Below are positions 1 to 7,327 of a DNA stretch of 21,956 bases, one piece after another; the stretch's first letter is position 1; every line of letters begins with the position of its first letter. The notes under the pieces were generated by a model. It was not told where the DNA came from. It did not search any database and saw only the letters and a list, made by a program, of their open reading frames with translations. A program made the translations under genes and the position numbers. Location: the NCBI GenBank assembly GCA_964434235.1, contig CAYSUN010000017.1, forward strand, positions 1-21,956, written 5' to 3'. This DNA is from JABMRF01 sp964434235. Its GTDB lineage: Bacteria; Patescibacteriota; Patescibacteriia; UBA11705; JABHMO01.

Positions 1-21
1 GGCTTCGCCTTTAAACGCACA

Positions 22-39
22 CACCAGCTTACGCTGGTG
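22..39. other. GC-rich hairpin near left edge
   Basis: CACCAGC (22-28) pairs with GCTGGTG (33-39) around a TTAC loop. On the plus strand it is followed by GGTTTATTCTT, a weak T-rich tail, so it could terminate a plus-strand gene lying left of the window. The first bases (GGC-TTC-GCC) may be the remnant of another hairpin cut by the window edge. Confidence 0.4.
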
Positions 40-54
40 GTTTATTCTTCTAAT

Positions 55-83
55 AGAAAACACGCAAATATTATTTGCGTGTT
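55..83 (-). terminator. Rho-independent terminator of alr-ftsQ-DUF operon
   Basis: AACACGCAAAT (59-69) and ATTTGCGTGTT (73-83) form a perfect 11-bp stem with a 3-nt loop. Read on the minus strand it ends in TTTTC. It lies 33 nt downstream of the stop codon of the 123-residue gene, where the operon should end. Confidence 0.7.
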
Positions 84-116
84 GATGTACGTTAAGACCA
101 TACTAAATTCACCTCA

Positions 117-488
117 CTAAAAATCCTTGATGACTATCCTATGAATCAATCGTCCACTCCATTCATACTCTACTCCAAAACGTTGAAACGCACCGTTTAC
201 AAGTCTAGCAACCTTAGTTTCATCAGAATTCATAAAATAATCATCTGTCGTTAAACAACTTAAACTGAGTCCACCCAAACCATTTTCATTTTCAAATCGC
301 AATTGTTCTTTCTTTTGCCAAAAAATCACATAATCACGATTTAGTTTACGAGCTCTGGCTTGAACAATTTCTTTGGCTTTTTCAAAATTATTCTCTTCAA
401 CTGCCCCAACTATAAAAAATCCTTGATTTCTCAACAAACTGAAGGCTCGATTCATTCGTTCAAACACATAGGCTAATTTTCTGTTCAT
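117..488 (-). CDS. Small DUF6891-like protein
   Basis: Soluble protein of 123 residues with no membrane segment or signal peptide. An N-terminal helix (residues 10-22, MNRAFSLLRNQGFF) is followed by a charged helix, then YVIFW (about 53-57), a Gly-rich GLGGLSLS strand, and a C-terminal part with DETKVARLVNGAF, GVEYEWSG and RIVI. From memory, the order (YVxFW, a glycine-rich LSL strand, an alternating helix, then a VEYEWSG-RI end) resembles DUF6891 proteins, whose function is unknown; this is a resemblance and needs a profile search. The ATG is preceded by AAGGAGGT, a near-perfect SD, unlike the two genes upstream. It starts 19 nt after the ftsQ stop, so it is probably last in the alr-ftsQ operon, with a terminator just downstream. 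Confidence 0.6.
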   Translation of the reverse strand: MNRKLAYVFERMNRAFSLLRNQGFFIVGAVEENNFEKAKEIVQARARKLNRDYVIFWQKKEQLRFENENGLGGLSLSCLTTDDYFMNSDETKVARLVNGAFQRFGVEYEWSGRLIHRIVIKDF

Positions 489-507
489 AAGACCTCCTTA
501 TTGGTTG

Positions 508-1332
508 TCACTGGTAATAAACCTTTTCCCCAAATCGGAAATCAAAATACCTAATAGTTTGCAACTTTTCCTTAACACTTGGTTGACCAAGCAATGTATA
601 AAGTCTACCGATCTGCTCATCAACCGTCAAATTTTGATTAAATTTTAATTCCGTGCCTTGTTCTGTTTTTATTGTTAATAGATTTTTTTGTTTTTCAATT
701 TCAATCAAATTAAAATCTTCTTTTACGATATTTTTTGTTTGTTGATATAAATCAATTAAATAGTTTAAATCTTCAGAATTTATAACACTTCCACCAATTC
801 GCACATCCACATTTTCTAAATCTCTTATGATCAAATAACCATCATTTTCTTCACAATACTCAATGGCTAAACCCGTTAAATCAAGATGATAACATAAATT
901 ATTTGTTAACCAATTAATAGCTGACTGCTTTTCTTTTAAAGTTATATCTACCTTGTTTGGCCATTTTTTTGTAATACTAAACTCTTCAAAATAATATTGA
1001 GCAAAAATTTTATTAGTAATTTTCTTTTTATTAAATAACCAATAATTATTATTTGAAAAAATTAAAAATGTTCTATCAAAACGATAATCATTTACCAATA
1101 ATTCAAAATTTTGTCTATTTACTTTTTCTAATCCATTAATTTGCACTTCATTAATTCGAAAAACTGGAGAATAAAAAATTAGATACAAAATTGCTAATAC
1201 AAAAACACACGCAAAACAACCTATCAATCTGGTATATTTTTTTTTCTTATTCTGTTGATCTTTCACTAAACGTGGATTTTTATAATCCATGTTTTTAAAA
1301 TCTCTTTGATATTTTGAACTTATTTTTGACAT
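508..1332 (-). CDS. ftsQ: Cell division protein FtsQ/DivIB
   Basis: Bitopic divisome protein that in other bacteria links FtsB/FtsL to the septal machinery. The 274 residues fit the family: a basic cytoplasmic tail (about 1-34, with a KKKK cluster), one membrane helix at about 35-54, then a POTRA-type domain starting at FRINEVQINGLEKV (58-71) and a beta-rich C-terminal domain to residue 274. The helix-then-POTRA architecture drives the call; overall conservation is low, as is normal for FtsQ. The start lies 18 nt after the alr stop. Only a weak GGAA precedes the ATG, so expression probably depends on the alr transcript. It is not next to murC, ddl or ftsA/ftsZ here, so the classical division and wall cluster is broken up. 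Confidence 0.82.
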   Translation of the reverse strand: MSKISSKYQRDFKNMDYKNPRLVKDQQNKKKKYTRLIGCFACVFVLAILYLIFYSPVFRINEVQINGLEKVNRQNFELLVNDYRFDRTFLIFSNNNYWLFNKKKITNKIFAQYYFEEFSITKKWPNKVDITLKEKQSAINWLTNNLCYHLDLTGLAIEYCEENDGYLIIRDLENVDVRIGGSVINSEDLNYLIDLYQQTKNIVKEDFNLIEIEKQKNLLTIKTEQGTELKFNQNLTVDEQIGRLYTLLGQPSVKEKLQTIRYFDFRFGEKVYYQ

Positions 1333-1350
1333 GTTAAAAATTCCAAAAAA

Positions 1351-2490
1351 TTAATTTATAACTCTTTTAATTTTAGGATTAATTCTCGTTACTACTTCGT
1401 AATTAATTGTATTAATTTTTTGGGCCAGTTCTTCTGCTGTTATTCGCTCCCCCATTTGTTCCCCAAGGAGTACAACTTCATTTTCCAATTTAACATTTTC
1501 TAAATGATTAATGTCAATTACACACATATTCATGCAAACTCTACCCAGCACGCGACATTTTTGCCCATTAATCAAAACTAAACCCAAGCTTGATAGTCCC
1601 CGATCATAACCATCCCAATAACCAATTGGTAAAATTGCAACTTTAGTTTTTACATTAATTTTTTCTGTTCGACCATAACTTACAGTTGATCCGGCTGACA
1701 ATTCTTTTATATGGGCGATTTTCGTTTTCCAAGTTAAAACCGGTTTCAAATCAATCATAATCCCCTTTTGTTTAGCGCTAACTTTTGTTTCACTTGAACT
1801 CCAAAGTCCATACATACTTATACCTAACCGAATCATATCAAAGTGAGTTTCTGGAAAAATTATTGCAGCCGCACTACAAGCTGTATGTTTAAGAAAATCA
1901 GCAAAACCTTTCTTTTCAATATAATCAACTGCTAACTGGAACTTTTCCAACTGCTCAGCAGCAAATGAATAATCTGTTGTATCTTCAATATTTGCAAAAT
2001 GAGTTGACACTCCAGCTAAAACTAAATTGTTATTCTGCAAAATTATTTCTAAATATTCGTCTAAATTTTCTTGCCAAATTCCTTGCCGTGAAGTACCAGT
2101 TTCTATTTTTAAATGAATAAACGCTTTTTTGTTTTTCAAATTTACAATCTCATTAAGTTTTTCAAGCGTTTCCAAATTAGTTACAACTTGATGAAACCCA
2201 TTTTCAACGACTTCCTCTAACCTTTCAAGTAAAGTATAACCTAAAACTAAAACAATTCTTTGGTTCAGTTTTAACTGGTTGATTTGCAACGCTTCAGAAA
2301 CTGAATCTACGGCCAACCAATCAACTTCAGATTGAATACATTGTGCGACCTCAATAAGTCCATGTCCATAGGCATTTGACTTTATCACACCAGCAATTTT
2401 AACCTTATCCCCCACTCTTTTGCGAAATTGTTTAATATTATGGATTAAATTTTCTTGGCTAATTTCTAGCCAAGTTCTTTGCTTATTCAT
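1351..2490 (-). CDS. alr: Alanine racemase
   Basis: PLP-dependent fold-type III enzyme that interconverts L- and D-alanine for peptidoglycan. At 379 residues it has full family length. Visible landmarks are the PLP-lysine motif VIKSNAYGHG (K37), the TGTSRQG strand (131-137), the MYGLW segment (226-230), the catalytic Tyr in SYGRT (Y272) on the beta domain, and GRVCMNM (316-322), which corresponds to the conserved VCMDM region. All catalytic residues I can place are present, so the protein looks functional. It is the first gene of an operon with ftsQ and a DUF6891-like gene. There is no SD; a -10-like TAAAAT ends 6 nt before the ATG, suggesting a leaderless or very short-leader mRNA. Confidence 0.95.
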   Translation of the reverse strand: MNKQRTWLEISQENLIHNIKQFRKRVGDKVKIAGVIKSNAYGHGLIEVAQCIQSEVDWLAVDSVSEALQINQLKLNQRIVLVLGYTLLERLEEVVENGFHQVVTNLETLEKLNEIVNLKNKKAFIHLKIETGTSRQGIWQENLDEYLEIILQNNNLVLAGVSTHFANIEDTTDYSFAAEQLEKFQLAVDYIEKKGFADFLKHTACSAAAIIFPETHFDMIRLGISMYGLWSSSETKVSAKQKGIMIDLKPVLTWKTKIAHIKELSAGSTVSYGRTEKINVKTKVAILPIGYWDGYDRGLSSLGLVLINGQKCRVLGRVCMNMCVIDINHLENVKLENEVVLLGEQMGERITAEELAQKINTINYEVVTRINPKIKRVIN

Positions 2491-2496
2491 AATGAT

Positions 2497-2522
2497 ATTT
2501 TAGCATAATAATCTTTGATCAA
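2497..2522 (-). promoter_or_regulatory. Candidate promoter of alr, leaderless
   Basis: On the minus strand, TGCTAAAAT (an extended -10 with TAAAAT at 2497-2502) ends only 6 nt before the alr ATG, with a poor TTGTTG -35 about 17 nt upstream. If used, transcription would begin at or next to the start codon. AT-rich DNA makes chance matches common, so confidence is limited. Confidence 0.35.
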
Positions 2523-2525
2523 CAA

Positions 2526-2560
2526 ATAACAAAAACCGCTGTTTTTACAACGATTTTTGT
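2526..2560 (-). terminator. Rho-independent terminator of serS
   Basis: Arms 2529-2542 and 2547-2560 flank a 4-nt loop. On the minus-strand RNA all 14 pairs form when G-U wobbles are counted, with an AAAA loop; the descending arm carries the U-tract (GGUUUUUGU). It lies 95 nt after the serS stop and just upstream of the alr promoter region, insulating the two genes. Confidence 0.65.
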
Positions 2561-2654
2561 ATCTTTAGCTTTAATTTAAAATTTGTATTTAACCCTAATT
2601 ATTTTCATCAATCCACCGAAAATCATTCTTCTAACTTTAAACTGTTATTTATAA

Positions 2655-3923
2655 TTATTTCTTGATGAATTGTTGATTATCCATGTATGGTTGTAAAACT
2701 TCAGGAATTTTCACTTCTCCATCAGCCGTTTGATTAATTTCTAATAATGGAATTAAAAATCTAGGAGTAGCCACGACCGTATTATTCAAAGTATGACAGA
2801 ATTTAACATTACCATCTTTATCTCGATAACGAAGATTTAATCGACGAGTTTGAAAATCTAATAAAGCAGAAGCACTGTGAGTTTCACTATAGCTATCACG
2901 ACTTGGCATCCAAGTTTCAAGATCATTCATATAATATTTACCTTGTCCCATATCACCGGTACAAATATTCAAAACTCGATAAGGCATTTCAAGACTTTGT
3001 AAAAATTCTTTTGTGTTTTGAACTAGTTCAGCGTGCATTTTCATACTTTCCTGCTCATCATTTTTGCAAATTATAAATTGCTCAACTTTTAAGAATTGAT
3101 GAACTCGATACAAACCTTGCGTGTCCTTGCCATAAGAACCAGCTTCACGCCGAAAACAAACAGAAAAACCAGCATAACGAAGGGGCAAATCTTCTTCATT
3201 CAAAATTTCATCTCGATGAAATGAAGCTATTGGCACTTCAGATGTTCCAACTAAATATTTATCATCTTTTTCCAAATAATAAACATCTTCTGCATCACCA
3301 GGAAAGTGTCCTGTACCCCAAAGGGCTGGTTCATTAACAATAACTGGCACACTCATCAATTTAAAACCTTTTCTTGAAATAAAATCTTCCGCATATTTAA
3401 TAACAGCCGCCTCTAACCTAGCACCATCGCCTTTTAACAAATATGATCTTGTCCCACCGATTTTAGCTGCTCGTTCATTATCAATAATATCTAAATATTT
3501 TCCCAATTCCATGTGACTTTTTGGGACAAAATTAAACTTTGGAAGTTCTCCCCACTTTTCAATTTCCACATTTCCACTTTCATCAACACCAATCGGAGTT
3601 TTTTCGTGAACATACATTGGCACACGAAGTAAAAGATCATTCAATTCAGCCAATATTGGTTTTAATTTATCCTCAATCTCAGTTTGTACAGCACTAACCT
3701 CTTTCATTTCAGCTAAAGCTTTTTGCTTTTCTTCATTGGCCATTTCTGGTATTTGTTTAGAAACTAGATTTTTTCTAGCGCGAAGATCTTCAACTTTTTG
3801 CGCTAATTTTTTTCGTTTTTCATCCAGTTCAAGCAATTTATCAATATCAACTTTTATATTTTTTTGCCTTGCAACTTGTTTCATTTGCTCTTTATTTTCA
3901 AAAATGTATTTGATGTCTAGCAT
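2655..3923 (-). CDS. serS: Seryl-tRNA synthetase
   Basis: Class II synthetase that charges tRNA-Ser (and tRNA-Sec where present). Length (422) is typical of bacterial SerRS. Residues about 28-100 form the long antiparallel coiled-coil arm (RKKLAQKVEDLRARKNLVSKQI) that grips the long variable arm of tRNA-Ser. The catalytic core shows the TSE loop (227-229), motif 2 FRREAGSYGKDTQGLYRVHQF (257-277; FR then the serine-specific GKDT loop) and motif 3 around HTLNNTVVATPRFL (377-390). All expected elements are present. There is no SD in front of the ATG. It is apparently monocistronic, with three short palindromes upstream and a strong terminator downstream. Confidence 0.97.
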   Translation of the reverse strand: MLDIKYIFENKEQMKQVARQKNIKVDIDKLLELDEKRKKLAQKVEDLRARKNLVSKQIPEMANEEKQKALAEMKEVSAVQTEIEDKLKPILAELNDLLLRVPMYVHEKTPIGVDESGNVEIEKWGELPKFNFVPKSHMELGKYLDIIDNERAAKIGGTRSYLLKGDGARLEAAVIKYAEDFISRKGFKLMSVPVIVNEPALWGTGHFPGDAEDVYYLEKDDKYLVGTSEVPIASFHRDEILNEEDLPLRYAGFSVCFRREAGSYGKDTQGLYRVHQFLKVEQFIICKNDEQESMKMHAELVQNTKEFLQSLEMPYRVLNICTGDMGQGKYYMNDLETWMPSRDSYSETHSASALLDFQTRRLNLRYRDKDGNVKFCHTLNNTVVATPRFLIPLLEINQTADGEVKIPEVLQPYMDNQQFIKK

Positions 3924-3940
3924 ATTTTTTTAGTTTGATT

Positions 3941-4015
3941 ATCCGCAAATATGCGGATTCGCCACTGGCGAAATAATTACCTAATTTTAAATTACAAAAG
4001 TTATCCCCAAGGGGA
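3941..4015. repeat. Three short palindromes upstream of serS
   Basis: Between lysS and serS, three GC-rich inverted repeats stand out in very AT-rich DNA: ATCCGCA/TGCGGAT with loop AATA (3941-3958), TTCGCC/GGCGAA with loop ACT (3958-3972, sharing one base with the first), and CCCC-AA-GGGG (4005-4014). The first ends 17 nt before the serS ATG on the minus strand. No T-box consensus accompanies them. They could be a leader structure, a regulator site or dispersed palindromes. Confidence 0.5.
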
Positions 4016-4156
4016 AATATTCCTAAAACTTTTAACTAAATAATTTATCATAGGTATTTTTATACTTAAATTATAGCAAAATCACAATTTTTGGCAAATA
4101 ACCAATTCACAATGAAAAAACTATAATCATAGATTTAAGGTTAATATTCAATAATT

Positions 4157-4187
4157 AAAAAGATCCACTTTCCATAGTGAATCTTTT
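4157..4187 (-). terminator. Rho-independent terminator of lysS
   Basis: AAAGATCCACT (4159-4169) and AGTGAATCTTT (4176-4186) enclose a 6-nt loop. On the minus-strand RNA the single imperfect position becomes a U-G wobble, and the hairpin ends in a U-run. It starts 17 nt after the lysS stop codon. Confidence 0.7.
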
Positions 4188-4203
4188 ACAATATTAACTT
4201 AAT

Positions 4204-5679
4204 TTATTCTTTATCTCTTGGTTTCATCAACGGGAACAAAACTACATCTCGTAAATTTTCCTGTTCAGTTAGTATTGTTAAAATTCGATCAATTCCCATT
4301 CCCCAGCCTGAAATTGGAGGCATACCATATTTCATAGAATCAACATACTCATAATCAACTTCCATGGCTTCTTCATCACCACCAGATTTTAGTTTAGCTT
4401 GTTCTTCAAACCTTTTTTGCTGATCAATAGGATCAACCAACTCAGAATAAGCTTTTAGAATTTCCCAACCATTAACCACTAATTGAAACTGATCAACAAT
4501 TTCTGGGTCCTGATCATTACGACGAGCTAAAGGTTGTAAATCAATCGGATAATTATACAAGAAAACTGGACCAACCATTTTTGGTCGAGAAACTTTTTTG
4601 TAAAGATTATCTATCAACGTTGCTAAACCAACATTTTCCATATCCTCAAGTTCAATGTTATTTTTCTTTAAATCACGAACTAATTCTGCTGGATCGGTAT
4701 ATTTGGAAACATCTAAGCCACAATCTTTTTGAATAAGTTCAACATAATCAATCCTTTCCCATTTGCCACTAAAATCAACTTCTTTAACTTTTCCATCTTT
4801 TCCTGTAACTTTTATTTTCTTCGAAATTTTTAATTTATCAAAAATATAAGCAAACATTTTTTCTGTGAAATCCATGTTATCTTCATAACTCCAATAAGCG
4901 CAATAATGTTCAACATGAGTATGTTCTGGCAAATGTGATGGATCAATACCTTCATTTCGAAAAGCTTTACCAATTTCAAAAACTTTATCAAATCCACCAG
5001 TAATAACTTGTTTTAATGGTAATTCATGAGAGATTCTCAAGTAAACATCAATATCCAATCCATTGTTATGAGTTGCATATGGTCGAGCGTGAGCTCCAGT
5101 TGCACTGTGTAAAAGAGTTGGAGTTTCAACTTCGTAAAATCCTTCTTGCCAATAAAATTCACGCAAAGTTTTTATAAAATCACTGCGTAATTTAAATCGT
5201 TCCATTGTTTCTTCATTGGAAATCAAATCCAAATAGCGTTGTCGATATTTTGCTTCTACATCTTTTAGACCATGAAATTTTTCTGGCAATGGTTTTAAGG
5301 CTTTACCCAAAAATGTCCATTTGCTAACTAAAATTGTAAGCTCCCCTTTGTGAGTAGTAAAAATTTCACCTTCAACTCCAATAATATCACCAAGATCAAG
5401 AATTTTGGTCATTTCTTTGTATTCATCTTTGCCTAAATCATCTTGTCGAAAGGCAATTTGCATTCGACCAGAAAAGTCCATTAAATGCGCAAATGTTAAT
5501 TTGCCCATATCTCTAAACATGACTATACGACCAGCTGTTTTTACTTTTTTGCCGTCATTCATTTCTTTGCACTCGGCCAGAGTTTGCTTTTTATCAAACT
5601 TTTCTGGATATGCTTGAATTCCCATTGATTTAATTTTTTCTAATTTTTGTAGGCGCACAGCCTCTTCATTTTGTTCCAT
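4204..5679 (-). CDS. lysS: Lysyl-tRNA synthetase (class II)
   Basis: Charges tRNA-Lys. From the ATG chosen here the protein has 491 residues. An N-terminal OB-fold anticodon-binding domain (about 47-125, with TAGRIVMFRDMGKLTFAHL) precedes the class II core: YEVETPTL (motif 1), FRNEGIDPSHLPEHT (motif 2, arginine in FRNEG) and GMGIDRILTIL (motif 3, from about 460). Residues expected to contact lysine appear kept: Glu in LRISHEL, and Glu and Tyr in the THVEHY segment, although that segment (TMMELY in many bacteria) is unusually His-rich. A GTG 30 nt further upstream (5707-5709) would add ten residues but has no SD and runs into the repeated ACAAGAT tract; the ATG before EQNEEAV is preferred. There is no SD at either start. 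Confidence 0.95.
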   Translation of the reverse strand: MEQNEEAVRLQKLEKIKSMGIQAYPEKFDKKQTLAECKEMNDGKKVKTAGRIVMFRDMGKLTFAHLMDFSGRMQIAFRQDDLGKDEYKEMTKILDLGDIIGVEGEIFTTHKGELTILVSKWTFLGKALKPLPEKFHGLKDVEAKYRQRYLDLISNEETMERFKLRSDFIKTLREFYWQEGFYEVETPTLLHSATGAHARPYATHNNGLDIDVYLRISHELPLKQVITGGFDKVFEIGKAFRNEGIDPSHLPEHTHVEHYCAYWSYEDNMDFTEKMFAYIFDKLKISKKIKVTGKDGKVKEVDFSGKWERIDYVELIQKDCGLDVSKYTDPAELVRDLKKNNIELEDMENVGLATLIDNLYKKVSRPKMVGPVFLYNYPIDLQPLARRNDQDPEIVDQFQLVVNGWEILKAYSELVDPIDQQKRFEEQAKLKSGGDEEAMEVDYEYVDSMKYGMPPISGWGMGIDRILTILTEQENLRDVVLFPLMKPRDKE

Positions 5680-5686
5680 AATAATT

Positions 5687-5757
5687 ACAAGATGTACCAG
5701 ATAACCCACAAGATATTACAAGATTACTCATTATAAATAAATCTTGTATACTCTTGT
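5687..5757. repeat. ACAAGAT direct and inverted repeats around lysS promoter
   Basis: ACAAGAT occurs at 5687-5693, 5708-5714 and 5718-5724; its inverse ATCTTGT lies at 5741-5747 with a near copy (CTCTTGT) at 5751-5757. The inner pair (5718-5724 and 5741-5747) flanks a perfect minus-strand TATAAT (5730-5735). This may be an operator-like array or a low-complexity tract. Confidence 0.5.
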
Positions 5758-5759
5758 AA
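5730..5759 (-). promoter_or_regulatory. Candidate lysS promoter
   Basis: A minus-strand TATAAT (5730-5735) is preceded by TTACAA with an 18-nt spacer. Predicted start is near 5724, giving a leader of about 45 nt to the ATG at 5679. The -10 sits between inverted ACAAGAT/ATCTTGT repeats. Confidence 0.45.
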
Positions 5760-5819
5760 AAAATCTCGAATATCTCGTAGCATATTTATGCTAAAATTAT
5801 ACATTAATTATTTTTAAAA

Positions 5820-5849
5820 AGCAAAAAGCGACGCTAGAGAACGTCGCTT
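5820..5849 (-). terminator. Rho-independent terminator of 66-residue gene
   Basis: AAGCGACG (5826-5833) and CGTCGCTT (5842-5849) form a perfect 8-bp stem with an 8-nt loop. On the minus strand it is followed by TTTTTGCTTTTT. It starts 35 nt beyond the stop of the 66-residue gene. Confidence 0.8.
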
Positions 5850-5883
5850 AATTTAATTTAGTCTATACTTTCGGATGGTCAGC

Positions 5884-6084
5884 TTAAAGTGGCAATACCT
5901 GATGAACGATCACGTGTGTAAAAAATGGCGGTTTTTCATTAGCTCGAATTCTAATTTCTTCCTTCAACTGATTAATTATCTTAACCAATTCCTGCGTATT
6001 ATCTAACCGTACGTAACGCTCTTCAGATTGTAAAACACTACCGTTCCCACTCAAAACATGAAAAACCAGCAAATAATGACACAT
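5884..6084 (-). CDS. Small hypothetical protein, 66 residues
   Basis: I do not recognise this gene. It encodes an N-terminal strand (YLLVFHVLSG, 4-13), a second strand with a charged turn (SEERYVRLDN), an amphipathic helix (about 30-47, ELVKIINQLKEEIRI) and a final strand (FFTHVIVHQVLPL), so a compact beta-beta-alpha-beta fold is plausible. There is no signal peptide or membrane segment. GGAGG lies 6 nt before the ATG, a strong SD. The gene is bounded by a good terminator downstream and lies 94 nt after the zinc-ribbon gene, with which it may be co-transcribed. The strong SD and terminator argue for a real expressed gene despite its length. Confidence 0.6.
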   Translation of the reverse strand: MCHYLLVFHVLSGNGSVLQSEERYVRLDNTQELVKIINQLKEEIRIRANEKPPFFTHVIVHQVLPL

Positions 6085-6178
6085 TCTACACCTCCGTTGT
6101 CTTAATTTTAGTTAACAAAAACATAGAATTCACATTTTTTATGCAGATATTACTTCAAAAACATACAACCGTAGCCAA

Positions 6179-6475
6179 TCAATGTAAACCATAGAACTCA
6201 TCAAAATCTTCCCCCATGCACGAAACTAATTCCGAAAAATCAACCACTTCATTTGCTTGACCTGCACTTTTTAGCCGATCATTGGCTTTGTTATGCAATC
6301 GCAAAAATTCGGTATCTTCTACCAAATCTTGTACCTGAAAAATTTTTGTTGTTTTGAAACTGCCCTGTTTCAGCTTATAACAAGCTGAACATTTTTCGCA
6401 AGCCAAAACGTGTTCACTTGCGCCAGGATAAATCAAAAATTTCATGTTTTCATGATCACATTTAGGGCATCTCAT
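6179..6475 (-). CDS. Zinc-ribbon protein, 98 residues
   Basis: The N-terminal half is a zinc ribbon: MRCPKCDHE (C3, C6) and, after a hydrophobic strand, CEKC (C26, C29), with a further C32. This CPxC-x19-CEKC spacing fits a rubredoxin-like knuckle pair. Residues 46-98 are acidic and helical (QVQDLVEDTEFLRLHNKANDRL; GEDFDEFYGLH) and could bind a partner. No enzyme motif is visible; a nucleic-acid- or protein-binding role is an inference. The ATG is preceded by AAGGAGG with good spacing, and the promoter upstream is near consensus, so it appears independently expressed and well translated. The stop codon is TGA, showing that UGA terminates translation in this organism. Confidence 0.7.
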   Translation of the reverse strand: MRCPKCDHENMKFLIYPGASEHVLACEKCSACYKLKQGSFKTTKIFQVQDLVEDTEFLRLHNKANDRLKSAGQANEVVDFSELVSCMGEDFDEFYGLH

Positions 6476-6534
6476 AATTACCTCCTTATTTCAGAATTAT
6501 GAAAGCCACCTAATACTATTTGAAAGAACATAGA

Positions 6535-6563
6535 ATAATAACATATAAATAAACAAGTGTCAA
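6535..6563 (-). promoter_or_regulatory. Sigma70-type promoter of zinc-ribbon gene
   Basis: Minus-strand TTGACA (6558-6563), exactly 17 nt spacer, and TATTAT (6535-6540) preceded by TGT. Predicted start is near 6528, giving a leader of about 50 nt with an AAGGAGG SD. The promoter lies right after the greA terminator. Confidence 0.75.
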
Positions 6564-6578
6564 TATTTTCTTTATAAC

Positions 6579-6598
6579 AAAAAACACTAATCTTAGTG
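6579..6598 (-). terminator. Rho-independent terminator of greA
   Basis: CACTA (6585-6589) and TAGTG (6594-6598) form a short stem with a 4-nt loop, followed on the minus strand by TTTTTT. It lies about 30 nt after the greA stop. The stem is short, but the position and U-run support it. Confidence 0.55.
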
Positions 6599-6626
6599 CT
6601 TTTCATTGATCTAAATTTTATTTACT

Positions 6627-7088
6627 TTATTTAATCTCCAAAATCTTGTACGAGATCAAACCTTTTGGCGCTTTAAACTCTACAGTTTGTCCTTTGGACT
6701 TGTACATAAAAGCTTGCCCAATTGGTGACTCATTAGAAATTCTGCCGTTAATTGGATCGGCTTCATTAAAACCAACCATAGTAAACTGTTTTTTATTACC
6801 TGATGCATCTTCTACTACGAAGGTTGTGCCAAGTCCAATTTCACTTTTTGAGGTAGAGATTTCCGACACTACCGCATTTTTTAAGGTTTCATCAATTTCT
6901 TTTACTTTAGCCATCATTAAACCTTGCTGATCTTTGGCATCATGATATTCAGCGTTTTCAGACAAATCTCCCATTTCCTTAGCTTGTTCAATTTTTTCAA
7001 TAATCTCAGGCAACCGAATTTCTTTGATTTCTTTTAATTCTTGCTCAAGCTTTAATTTTCCTTCTTCAGTTAAAATAATTTGATTCAT
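6627..7088 (-). CDS. greA: Transcription elongation factor GreA
   Basis: Rescues backtracked RNA polymerase by inserting its coiled coil into the secondary channel and stimulating transcript cleavage. Its 153 residues are close to the usual 158. The N-terminal coiled coil (about 8-75) carries the acidic tip motif GDLSENAEYHDAKDQQ (40-55) with the Asp41 and Glu44 needed for cleavage. The C-terminal FKBP-like domain ends with NESPIGQAFMYKSKG and the strand FKAPKGLISYKILEI. Full length, with all key residues. No SD precedes the ATG; a TATAAT ends 5 nt before it, consistent with a leaderless mRNA. It sits between the mre operon and small accessory genes. Confidence 0.96.
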   Translation of the reverse strand: MNQIILTEEGKLKLEQELKEIKEIRLPEIIEKIEQAKEMGDLSENAEYHDAKDQQGLMMAKVKEIDETLKNAVVSEISTSKSEIGLGTTFVVEDASGNKKQFTMVGFNEADPINGRISNESPIGQAFMYKSKGQTVEFKAPKGLISYKILEIK

Positions 7089-7093
7089 AAATA

Positions 7094-7099
7094 ATTATA
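7094..7099 (-). promoter_or_regulatory. Candidate -10 of a leaderless greA mRNA
   Basis: A perfect minus-strand TATAAT ends 5 nt before the greA ATG, with no convincing -35 and no SD. If real, transcription starts at the initiation codon. AT content makes this only suggestive. Confidence 0.35.
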
Positions 7100-7197
7100 A
7101 AGTTGATAAAGTTAAAAGACTTACCCTGAACTTAACGTTTCATAGCGTTATAATTCGGGGTAAAAGTATAAGACTTACTCTTTTAATTTTCAACTTT
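7099..7197. repeat. 99-bp imperfect inverted repeat upstream of greA
   Basis: The outer arms AAAGTTGATAAAGTTAAAAG (7099-7118) and CTTTTAATTTTCAACTTT (7180-7197) are complementary with a few indels. An inner pair, TACCCTGAACTTAACG and CGTTATAATTCGGGGTA, also matches with two substitutions and one indel; about 16 extra bases lie in the right arm. The tip is about TTTCATAG. It lies between mrdA and greA. Confidence 0.55.
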
Positions 7198-7327
7198 TGT
7201 CTCAATAAATACAGGCCTTGCGACCTGAAAATGTGATTTATATTAATTAAATTTATTATAGCAAGATATAGTTCAAACAACAAACGTAAAAATAATTGTA
7301 TTAATCTTTCACTTTAAAAGACTTTCT

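Noticed and set aside
3736..3933. Plus-strand open frame of 65 codons inside serS
   Set aside because: It is antisense to a clear coiled-coil region of SerRS, has a Ser/Phe-rich product from reverse-read Lys/Glu codons, and has no SD.
3924..4203. T-box riboswitch upstream of serS
   Set aside because: No T-box core sequence, specifier-loop structure or antiterminator/terminator pair is visible; only short palindromes and the lysS terminator are present.
6179..6475. Alternative genetic code with UGA as glycine
   Set aside because: This gene ends naturally at TGA and conserved glycines throughout the window use GGN codons, so standard code 11 fits.
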